Below, one piece after another: positions 22,722 through 28,991 of a stretch of DNA of 33,328 bases. This stretch comes from a virus: positions 1 through 33,328 of IMG/VR virus record IMGVR_UViG_3300006789_000083; one strand, given 5' to 3'. Made by a program: the position numbers and the translations under genes. The notes beneath the pieces are model-generated. The model was not told the DNA's origin, searched no databases, and saw only the letters and a list, made by a program, of their open reading frames with translations. Positions within the stretch are counted from its first letter, which is position 1; each line of letters starts with the position of its first letter.

Positions 22722-22773
22722 GATTGGTACCAGATAGGCACCGGGCCCGGCCCCGGGGAGATTCCCCGGGGCC
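22722..22773 (-). promoter_or_regulatory. Intergenic module: 11-bp hairpin plus GGTACC-type box
   Basis: GGCCCCGGGGA (22749-22759) and its exact complement (22763-22773) form an 11-bp stem with a GAT loop. Then follows a box at 22743-22722, on the plus strand GATTGGTACCAGATAGGCACC. It repeats the arrangement at 21065-21113 with similar spacing to the next start (22698). There is no U-tract, so this is more likely a regulatory or RNA-processing module than a simple terminator. Confidence 0.55.
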
Positions 22774-22792
22774 CGACCCGCTACCGATTGGC

Positions 22793-23704
22793 TTAGGACC
22801 AACTACGCCCGTACCGGATCGCCTCGCCGGTCTCAGCGGCCTGCCGGACCGCATCCAGTAGGCCCTCCACCGTGACGGTCTCCCCATTGCGGGCCGCCGC
22901 CAATGTGACCGACGGGCCCGCCGCCTGCCGGGGCAAGTCTTCCGGCGTCACATCGTATGGGCCGGTGCCCTGTGAGCCAATGTGTAGGGCCGATTGGAAC
23001 CCCTTGGTCTCCCCGCCTGCACAGGCAAACCCTAGGCGCCGCAACATCGTGGGATGGGCCACACTGTAGGCAACGACCCGGGGATCATAGACGCCCCGGG
23101 AATCGCCACAGAACACGGTATAAACGAACCGGTTCACACCGTTCCTCTTAGTGCCAAAGGTGCGGGCGTCCATTGCGTACACTTCGACGACCGTTCCATT
23201 GGCCCGGGCCCATTCGATGACCGCCGCTATCACGGCGCCACGATTCAACACGGTCTCGGTATTCGTCGCCGACGAATAGCACACCGGGACGATCATTGAG
23301 ACCACCGGGTTCTTCGGTGCCGTGAGGAATGAATCCAACATGCACTCCGGCTCACCCTCAATGAATCGAACCATGTCAATGGACGACCCGGCCACGTCAT
23401 GGATGGTCTCCAAGTCGTGACCAGTGGCCGAACCGGCCAACCGGGCCGCCTCGATGGTCTCAAGTGAGCCTTCCCACCCGTCACCGGTTGCCATGCTCAC
23501 GGCGTCACTCAATGAGCCACCCGCCCACCGGTCACTACTGGATGACCGGTAGCCGGAACGCTCTGCACGCCGGGCGAATGCCGCCACGCTGTCAAAATCC
23601 CGGTAGATGGTCCGGCCGTCACGCCGGTGCCACTTGCCGAGATCGCCGACGGTCACCATGTCGCCGATCTGCCGGTCCCGGGATGATGTGTAGGTGCCGG
23701 TCAT
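22793..23704 (-). CDS. Companion protein of AAA+ ATPase, DUF7192-like
   Basis: The ATG lies in an ATGA overlap with the stop of the AAA+ gene, so the two are translated together. The 303-residue protein begins with a short beta-rich start, then DFDSVAAFARRAERSG. It has NPVVSMIVPVCYSSATNTE followed by LNRGAVIAAVIEW and TVVEVYAM, which resembles the von-Willebrand-like core of DUF7192, a family often paired with CobS/MoxR-like ATPases in phages. A strict MIDAS motif is not clear by eye. It could be a substrate adaptor for the ATPase. Confidence 0.6.
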   Translation of the reverse strand: MTGTYTSSRDRQIGDMVTVGDLGKWHRRDGRTIYRDFDSVAAFARRAERSGYRSSSSDRWAGGSLSDAVSMATGDGWEGSLETIEAARLAGSATGHDLETIHDVAGSSIDMVRFIEGEPECMLDSFLTAPKNPVVSMIVPVCYSSATNTETVLNRGAVIAAVIEWARANGTVVEVYAMDARTFGTKRNGVNRFVYTVFCGDSRGVYDPRVVAYSVAHPTMLRRLGFACAGGETKGFQSALHIGSQGTGPYDVTPEDLPRQAAGPSVTLAAARNGETVTVEGLLDAVRQAAETGEAIRYGRSWS

Positions 23705-24861
23705 GACCGAACACCGGCGGTCAGCGTGTTGATGGCCTCGACATTGAGACCGAACAGAACGCCCATGTCCCGGGCCTCCTGCCGGGTGAATCCGGCATCG
23801 AGCAACCGCACGCCGGCGATGACATCCCGTGTCGAGATGACGTGGTTTAGACCCGCCCGGTTCATGTTCTCACGCATGGTCTGAATCTCAGTTAGCCATG
23901 AGTCGGCGTGGTCCGAATCGCCCATCAGTGAGCGCTCTAGAACCGGGTCGTAGTCCACTTCGAAACCGACGACCAACCGATTCAACGTGGCGGCGTCCAA
24001 GGTGGTCCGGCCGACGTACTGCCGGTCGGCACCCTTGCCGAACGTGTTCATGGTGACGATGACTTTGAAATCGTCGTGCCGGGCCACCATGCCGTCGGGG
24101 AATGAGCAACTCTCCCCGCCGTCCAACATCATGTTGAGCGTGGTGACGATGGCCGGGTGCCCATTGTCCAGTTCGTCCAGAATGAGAACGCCGCCGTTCT
24201 CGTAGGCGTCCCGTGCCGGTGTCCGGTGGTACGAGCCGCCGGCGTCCATGTAGCCGAACAGTTTCGCCGCCGAATCGGTCGGGCCAGTGTTGATGGCATA
24301 CACCGGCAGGCCCAACGCCTTGCCGACCATGCGGCCAATCGTGGTCTTACCGGTCCCGGCCGGGCCAACCAGTTGCACATGGCAACCCGCCGCCAATGCC
24401 CGCAGTACGTCCGGCATCACCGGGTGGTAATGGCCGTCCAATGAGCCGACCGTGGCGCCGTCGGATGTGGTGACCACGATGGGCGCCGTCACGGCGTCCA
24501 ACCGCTTGTACACCGGCGCCATGGACTCATCGACAATCGCCCGAACGGCGTTCTCATCGACACCGGCGGCACCGGCGGCAATGGCCCGAATGGCCGACTC
24601 AATCGCCGACCCGTCACCGGTCGTCGGGACCGGCGGCGTCGCCGCCGCCGTCACCGGTACAACCGGCCTGCCGTCTATGGCGGCGATCATGTCGCCGTTC
24701 GTCATGCTCTGGCTCACTGACACATTCAACGCCGCACAAACCCGGCGTAGGTCCACCCGGTTGAGAGTCTCAAACGACTCCTCCCGGCCCGACCCCTCGA
24801 ACACGGCAACCCGGGAATCCCGGTCAACCCGTTCGACGTTCCTAGCACTTGGCATAGCCAT
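23701..24861 (-). CDS. MoxR/CobS-like AAA+ ATPase
   Basis: This 386-residue protein has an N-terminal helical SAP-like segment (about 28-62), a linker, and an AAA+ core. Walker A is at 166-173 (GPAGTGKT), Walker B at 225-230 (VLILDE), sensor 1 Asn at about 272 (TMNTFGKG) and a candidate Arg finger segment GRTTLDAATLNRL near 284-297. The arrangement matches CobS, the AAA+ subunit of cobaltochelatase and related MoxR proteins. In phages such proteins likely act on a partner, here the next gene. The start has GGGAG about 10 bp upstream. Confidence 0.85.
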   Translation of the reverse strand: MAMPSARNVERVDRDSRVAVFEGSGREESFETLNRVDLRRVCAALNVSVSQSMTNGDMIAAIDGRPVVPVTAAATPPVPTTGDGSAIESAIRAIAAGAAGVDENAVRAIVDESMAPVYKRLDAVTAPIVVTTSDGATVGSLDGHYHPVMPDVLRALAAGCHVQLVGPAGTGKTTIGRMVGKALGLPVYAINTGPTDSAAKLFGYMDAGGSYHRTPARDAYENGGVLILDELDNGHPAIVTTLNMMLDGGESCSFPDGMVARHDDFKVIVTMNTFGKGADRQYVGRTTLDAATLNRLVVGFEVDYDPVLERSLMGDSDHADSWLTEIQTMRENMNRAGLNHVISTRDVIAGVRLLDAGFTRQEARDMGVLFGLNVEAINTLTAGVRS

Positions 24862-25173
24862 GATTCATTCTCCCATTCGTCATGCCCCGGGATGGTCCCC
24901 GGGTACACCGTCACCATACACGATGTGGGCGGCATATACATGCACCGGGAAAGTGAGCCCGTGTCATGGGTTGGATGGTGGCCCACTGGCCCGGCCATCC
25001 ACCGGGACGGGCGGCGGTCCCACCGGTGGCCATCGTGCCCACTGGCGGCGCCGTCAATGGGTCAATGGGAGACCACCGAGACCACTGCCACCGGGCGGGC
25101 GTCGCCGGCGAAGCAGGAAATAGGTGCCCGGCGGGGCCCCTAGGGGGGGTGGGGCACGGCTGTGCGCGACATG

Positions 25174-25221
25174 TATAGATATGGAGGGACGGTGCGTTAG
25201 TTTGCTGCACCTGTACAGGTG
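25174..25221 (+). promoter_or_regulatory. Candidate -10 with downstream palindromic operator
   Basis: TATAGAT at 25174-25180 resembles an extended -10 element (preceded by ATG), and it has no clear -35 partner. About 28 bp downstream a perfect 14-bp palindrome, CACCTGTACAGGTG (25208-25221), could be an operator at about +21 to +34. Direction is uncertain, because the reverse strand also has TATACAT there. The palindrome is directly seen; the promoter role is inferred. Confidence 0.4.
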
Positions 25222-25227
25222 GGGTGT

Positions 25228-25251
25228 CCCTCCCCCCAGACCCCCCTCCCC
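25228..25251 (-). other. G-quadruplex candidate
   Basis: On the plus strand, runs of 3, 6, 6 and 4 C residues are separated by T, AGA and T. The minus strand therefore has four G-tracts with 1, 3 and 1 nt loops, an ideal G-quadruplex motif. A second pair of eight-base C runs separated by TTA follows at 25318-25336. Both lie in the noncoding region upstream of the terminase genes. It may regulate transcription or mark a packaging or replication site; base composition alone could also explain it. Confidence 0.55.
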
Positions 25252-25420
25252 GTTGTCCTGCTTATTTCGGAAGCCTTTAGGGGCTTCCGTGTCGCTTTGC
25301 CTTGGGCTTTTCTATCTCCCCCCCCTTACCCCCCCCTCTTGTCCCAAATGTGGTCAAAGGTTTGATTAGTTCGTGTGGGACACGGCGGCTATTGGGGTGT
25401 ACGGAAGGTTGGAGACTGGT

Positions 25421-25882
25421 ATGCCTCAGAACGGTGGCGGTAAGGGTTGGACTGTTGACCCTGTTTCGGGTGAGCGGGTGATGCCTGCGTCGTGGGAGTT
25501 GTTTTTGGAGTGGTTGTTGTTGGGGCATGAGCGTAAGCCGTTGCATCAGTATGAGTGGGCGGCTGAGAATGGGGTGCATGAGGATTCGTTGCGGAAGTGG
25601 AAGCGTGATCCTAGGTTTATTCGGGAGTGGGATCGTCGGGCTTCGGAAACGAATGTGTCGCCTGAGCGTGTTCAGGGTGTTGTGGATGCGTTGTGGGCTA
25701 AGGCTGCTGATGGGGATGTGAAGGCGGCTGGTTTGTATTTGCAGTATGTCGATAAGTTTACGCCTAAGCGGCGTTTGGTTGTTGATGATGAGCGGGATGC
25801 GGCGGGTTTGTCGGATTCGGACTTGGCTTCTGAGTTGGAGGCTGAGGTTTTTCTTTTGAGGGCGGTTTCTGATGGCGAGTAA
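25421..25882 (+). CDS. terS: Small terminase-like protein
   Basis: The ATG at 25421 has a GGAG six bases upstream; a GTG at 25373 is the alternative. The 153-residue protein has an N-terminal HTH-like region (PLHQYEWAAENGVHEDSLRKW), a helix with DRRASETNVSPERVQ, a second helix (AAGLYLQYVDKF) and a C-terminal TPKRRLVVDDERD, the pattern of small terminases that bind DNA and recruit the large subunit. Position upstream of the large terminase supports it. Coding is rich in T- and G-ending codons, unlike its neighbours. Confidence 0.7.
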   Translation: MPQNGGGKGWTVDPVSGERVMPASWELFLEWLLLGHERKPLHQYEWAAENGVHEDSLRKWKRDPRFIREWDRRASETNVSPERVQGVVDALWAKAADGDVKAAGLYLQYVDKFTPKRRLVVDDERDAAGLSDSDLASELEAEVFLLRAVSDGE

Positions 25883-26624
25883 GCGCGCTATGGGTTCGGT
25901 TGATAGGCGGTCGCCGAGGTATCGGCATGGGGGTGATCCGTTGGGGGAGTTTGCTGTTCCTGATTTGCCTTTTGGGGATGTTGCTGATCGTTCTGAGGGG
26001 TTTATGGGGGATGTTGCTGCTGATCCTTTGGGGGTGGCGTTGACGAGGCAGTTGACGAAGCAGATCCAGAACTTGTTGCCGAAGACTTCGAAGGATTTGG
26101 AGGCGGGACAGCGGATCGCTGAGGGGATTGTGGCTGATGCGTTGGGGGAGATCGCTGGGGGTTCTGAGCCGCCTAGGGGTAGATTCGCTGGGGGTTCTGA
26201 GCCGCCTAGGGGTAAGGTGGGTTCCGAATGGGTGGAGACTGGGCGTGGTTCGCGGGTGAAGCCGCATGAGAATCAGTTTGGCCGTATTGCTGAGCGGCAG
26301 CGTGCTGGTCGGGTGCGTGGTGAGCGTGGTTTTTGGGATAATATCAAGGGTACTGATTGGGATTCCGTCAAGTCTGAGTTGCGTGCCAATAACGAGGGCA
26401 TCATGGAGGGTCTTAGGGGTCTTGGTAGTGGGGTGCGGTCGGGTGCCCATCATGTTGCGGGTTTGTTGCCGGGTGTTGATGGTCCTTCTCAGCCGCCTGC
26501 GATGCCTGTGCCTGAGGGGATGATGGCTCGTGATCGCCGTCGTGCGGCTCTTATGGCGTTGTTGGCGCAGCGGGGCGCTCAGGGTCAGCGTGGCACTATT
26601 GGTATTCGTGGTCGCCGTGGCTAG
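25872..26624 (+). CDS. Unknown Gly/Arg-rich protein with internal repeat (250 aa)
   Basis: The start overlaps the end of the small terminase gene by 11 bp. A tandem repeat with the amino-acid unit AGGSEPPRG lies near residues 95-113, and the C-terminus is basic with RGxRG-type segments. There are no membrane segments. The composition suggests a disordered, perhaps DNA-binding protein. It sits between the two terminase subunits, where a packaging or head-completion accessory would be expected. No family is recognised. Codon use is T/G-rich like the small terminase. Confidence 0.5.
   Translation: MASKRAMGSVDRRSPRYRHGGDPLGEFAVPDLPFGDVADRSEGFMGDVAADPLGVALTRQLTKQIQNLLPKTSKDLEAGQRIAEGIVADALGEIAGGSEPPRGRFAGGSEPPRGKVGSEWVETGRGSRVKPHENQFGRIAERQRAGRVRGERGFWDNIKGTDWDSVKSELRANNEGIMEGLRGLGSGVRSGAHHVAGLLPGVDGPSQPPAMPVPEGMMARDRRRAALMALLAQRGAQGQRGTIGIRGRRG
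26152..26214 (+). repeat. 30-bp perfect direct repeat, period 33 bp
   Basis: Positions 26152-26181 and 26185-26214 are identical, so the DNA repeats with an 11-codon period inside the 250-aa protein. It encodes two copies of AGGSEPPRG plus spacer. Identity at third codon positions suggests recent tandem duplication. It is not a CRISPR array, as there are only two units. Confidence 0.85.
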
Positions 26625-26751
26625 TCACGATTTGGATTACGATGAGTTTGTGGAGGCTCTTGGTGAACGTCCTGCGTTGGATCCGTTTCTCGATGATGAA
26701 CCTTTGGAGTGCGGTTTGGAGTCGCCTGAAACGTGTGAGTCGTGCCAGTGA
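26617..26751 (+). CDS. Small acidic protein (44 aa)
   Basis: GTG 26617 overlaps the stop of the upstream gene. The 44-residue protein is acidic (DLDYDEFVEALGERP, DPFLDDEPLEC) with three Cys near the end (CGLESPETCESC). Its stop overlaps the start of the next mini gene (GTGA). The chain structure supports it, but there is no homology evidence. Confidence 0.5.
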   Translation: MASHDLDYDEFVEALGERPALDPFLDDEPLECGLESPETCESCQ

Positions 26752-26849
26752 GGCATGTGGCTGCCCTTGTAGGTATTGCTACTGGCGTCTTTGTGTGCGC
26801 TGTAATCGTTTTTGTGGTCGGACGCGCGCTTGAACAAGCGTTCCGATGA
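26748..26849 (+). CDS. 33-residue single-pass membrane peptide
   Basis: GTG 26748 overlaps the previous TGA (GTGA) and opens a 33-codon frame. Residues 4-25 (VAALVGIATGVFVCAVIVFVV) are one hydrophobic helix, given here as a position range, and the tail is RALEQAFR. It stops 3 bp before the large terminase start. Such a short peptide in the late operon could be a membrane effector or a translational-coupling device. It is invisible to most gene callers. Confidence 0.5.
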   Translation: MRHVAALVGIATGVFVCAVIVFVVGRALEQAFR

Positions 26850-26852
26850 AGG

Positions 26853-27752
26853 ATGAGTCGGCTATCTGAACTTCGTCAGGAAGCCGAATGGCGTCGTTGT
26901 CAACGCGATGAAGCGTATTTCCTCAGGTCTTATTGGAACATTGCTCATCCGGCGCATGGCCGAATCTTGTTTGATCTCAGGGTCGCCCAGTCTGAGGCTT
27001 TGACCCATTGGGACGACAACCGGTACTCGTTGACGCTGAAGGCCCGCCAGATTGGTTGGACGACACTGGTTGCTGCCCACCAGTTCTGGTTGGCTTGGTT
27101 TCACCCAGATCAGAACATCATTGACTTGTCCCGCACGGAACGGGAAGCGGTGCTGCTTCTGCGGAAAACGAAGTACGGGTTCCAGCATCTGCCGCGATGG
27201 CTGCTGGAGCGGGGCCCTAGGTCATTGGTGGAACACCAGCAACGCATGGCGTTCGATAACGGTTCGCAGATCACATCTATGCCGTCGGCGTCAGACCCGG
27301 CGCGTGGCGAATCAGCGACATTGATCGTCGTGGACGAATGGGCGTTCCTGCCTAACCCAGAGGAAGCATGGGCATCCATTGAACCGGTCGCCGATGTAGG
27401 AGGCCGAATAATCGGCCTGAGTACGGCGAACGGGTCCGGCAACTTTTTTCACCATTTGTGGACGGCGGCGTCGGCGGGAAACAACCGGTTTGCCACCATG
27501 TTTTATCCGTGGTCGGCAACCGGGGATCGTGACGAGTCGTGGTACCAGTCCAAGAAGGAGTCGATGCTGTCGTGGCAGTTGGCTCAGGAGTATCCGTCTA
27601 CCCCTGAAGAAGCGTTCATCAAGTCAGGTAACCCTGTCTTCGATTTGGACATGCTTCAGGAACTGGAAGCGGGTTGCAGGGCCGGCCGTGAAGGCTGGTT
27701 GGCTAACCCGTCTGGCAGGGCTCCTGAGTGGAGAGCGGGGAGGGCGGCATGA
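26853..27752 (+). CDS. terL: Terminase large subunit, ATPase half
   Basis: This 299-residue protein carries the ATPase domain of a large terminase. The Walker A variant is at 63-71 (KARQIGWTT), Walker B at about 157-162 (LIVVDE), and a coupling segment GLSTANG is at 188-194. The motor domain appears complete, but the nuclease domain is encoded in the next frame, which starts in an ATGA overlap. The C-terminal end here is a short linker (GRAPEWRAGRAA). The ribosome site is unusually close to the ATG (GAAGG directly upstream). The complete enzyme would package DNA into the prohead. Confidence 0.9.
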   Translation: MSRLSELRQEAEWRRCQRDEAYFLRSYWNIAHPAHGRILFDLRVAQSEALTHWDDNRYSLTLKARQIGWTTLVAAHQFWLAWFHPDQNIIDLSRTEREAVLLLRKTKYGFQHLPRWLLERGPRSLVEHQQRMAFDNGSQITSMPSASDPARGESATLIVVDEWAFLPNPEEAWASIEPVADVGGRIIGLSTANGSGNFFHHLWTAASAGNNRFATMFYPWSATGDRDESWYQSKKESMLSWQLAQEYPSTPEEAFIKSGNPVFDLDMLQELEAGCRAGREGWLANPSGRAPEWRAGRAA

Positions 27753-28426
27753 GTTTGACTGTGTGGGCTGATCCCGTTGCGATGTCCGGCTATGTGATCG
27801 GTGTTGATACGGCAGAAGGGTTGGGGCACGGCGACTATTCTTGCGCTCAGGTGTTGTGCCTGAACACGGGCGAACAGGTCGCTGTGTGGCACGGCCACAT
27901 CCCTCCAGACGAGTTCGCTCACGAGATCCACAACATGGCGTTGTGGTACCGCGACGCCTTGACCTGCGTCGAGTCGAACAACCACGGGTTGACGACGATC
28001 ACCGAACTGAGACATCTGGGGCATCCGAATCTGTTTCGGAAACGCACATTGAATCAGGCGACAACGAAGATCACGCAGGAATACGGTTTCAAGACGACGA
28101 GAACAACGAAACCTTTGATGATTGACGAGTTGGGGGCTGCTCTCAGGAACAACGAGTTGGCGCTACGCGATCCGTACACGGTCGCAGAGTTGCGGACATT
28201 CGTCAGGAATGAACGCGGCTCTATGAGTGGGTCGCCGCACGACGATAGGGTCATTGCGTTGGCGTTGGCGAATCAGATGCGTAAGTATGCTTATGCCCCA
28301 GAGTTTGTGGCGAAGGTCAATGATTATTGGACGATTGATTGGTTCAATCGTTTGGGGTCTGATGAGGGTGGCGAGCAGATGCGGATTGGCGCTAATGCTG
28401 TCCGTGGGACACGCTTGCCGTCCTAA
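27749..28426 (+). CDS. terL: Terminase large subunit, nuclease half
   Basis: The ATG overlaps the stop of the ATPase half (ATGA). The frame is open from 27728, so a -1 frameshift could also join the two. The 225-residue protein has the RNase H-like nuclease motifs: YVIGVDTAEG (Asp20), CVESNNHG (Glu75) and SPHDDRVIALALA (Asp165/166). It would cut concatemeric phage DNA at packaging. In most phages this is one polypeptide with the ATPase. Here it is split at the interdomain linker without any inserted element. Confidence 0.88.
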   Translation: MSLTVWADPVAMSGYVIGVDTAEGLGHGDYSCAQVLCLNTGEQVAVWHGHIPPDEFAHEIHNMALWYRDALTCVESNNHGLTTITELRHLGHPNLFRKRTLNQATTKITQEYGFKTTRTTKPLMIDELGAALRNNELALRDPYTVAELRTFVRNERGSMSGSPHDDRVIALALANQMRKYAYAPEFVAKVNDYWTIDWFNRLGSDEGGEQMRIGANAVRGTRLPS

Positions 28427-28458
28427 TAGGGATCCCATTCACACCCTAGGAGTAACTA

Positions 28459-28719
28459 ATGGCGAAGTTCGTTTCGCATACCTCCGCGTCGCAGACTGTT
28501 GATGGCGCGTCGGGTAAGAACAACAAGATGAAGCGCGGGACATCAGTGGTGGCCAATGAGGTCGCCCCGGGTGGTTCGCAGAAGGCGACTGAGCGCACAT
28601 CGGGTTCGACAGGTTCTGATGGCGGCGGTACCAAGGGTGCTGGCGTCAACGTGCGTGTCACCCCGGGCAACCAGCACGGCATCACCGGCAAGGTTGAGCC
28701 TGCTTCCAAGCAGCCGTAG
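28459..28719 (+). CDS. Low-complexity small protein (86 aa)
   Basis: AGGAGTAACTA directly precedes the ATG at 28459, a good ribosome site. The protein is Gly/Ser/Thr/Lys rich with no predicted fold (SGSTGSDGGGTKGAG) and a basic beginning. It lies between terminase and portal genes. It may be a virion or head-completion accessory. No family is recognised. Confidence 0.55.
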   Translation: MAKFVSHTSASQTVDGASGKNNKMKRGTSVVANEVAPGGSQKATERTSGSTGSDGGGTKGAGVNVRVTPGNQHGITGKVEPASKQP

Positions 28720-28721
28720 TC

Positions 28722-28991
28722 ATGGCGGTTCTGCCGCCTGAAGCCACTTATGTCGAGTTCTGCGAGTACGTCACGGATCTCAAGGGTCCGAGGTCGGAAG
28801 CGGAGTTGGAAGATTTGTGGTCTTGGCGTCAAAAACTCGTTGGTATCAAGTTTGATATGGGCCGTGGGTATCGCAGCACTCTCCCGTCCGACGAGCAGGA
28901 TCTCACGATGAATCAGCGTGAGGCCAAGGTGATCGCTGAGGCTAAGGCTCAGGGCCGCAACATTGAACCTGTTGGAAAGCGGTGGGTGTAA
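28722..28991 (+). CDS. Unknown protein before portal (89 aa)
   Basis: The ATG follows the previous stop by 2 bp. The protein is mostly helical and acidic to neutral (EATYVEFCEYVTDLKG, EAKAQGRNIEPVG). Its TAA overlaps the portal ATG (TAATG), implying coupled translation with the portal. No family is recognised. Confidence 0.55.
   Translation: MAVLPPEATYVEFCEYVTDLKGPRSEAELEDLWSWRQKLVGIKFDMGRGYRSTLPSDEQDLTMNQREAKVIAEAKAQGRNIEPVGKRWV

Larger units (their letters stand above)
24862..25420. other. Noncoding divergent region between early and late gene blocks
   Basis: About 560 bp separate the minus-strand AAA+ gene from the plus-strand small-terminase gene, and I see no credible CDS in it. It holds a CCCGGG stem (24886-24903), G- and C-rich stretches, a 14-bp palindrome (25208-25221), two runs of eight C residues (25318-25325, 25329-25336), a G-quadruplex candidate on the minus strand (25228-25251), and an 8-bp stem at 25268-25289 (CGGAAGCC/GGCTTCCG). 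It is probably the regulatory hub, with promoters for both directions, and could also hold a replication or packaging site. Confidence 0.7.

Noticed and set aside
24452-25123. Plus-strand frame of 223 codons over the AAA+ gene and hub
   Set aside because: The N-terminal half is antisense to the conserved AAA+ core and the rest runs through GC-rich noncoding DNA, with no coupling to neighbours.
26152-26214. CRISPR-like repeat
   Set aside because: Only two units with a 3-bp gap, in frame inside a coding region; it is a tandem codon repeat.
25764-26453. Antisense frame of 229 codons rich in Pro, Thr, Arg and His
   Set aside because: It is opposite the small terminase and the 250-aa gene, whose T/G-rich codon use removes stops on the other strand. 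There is no start signal or folded composition.
27728-27752. Programmed -1 frameshift joining the terminase halves
   Set aside because: There is no classic X-XXY-YYZ slippery heptamer or obvious downstream pseudoknot, and a normal ATGA restart is present. Kept as a split-gene observation only.
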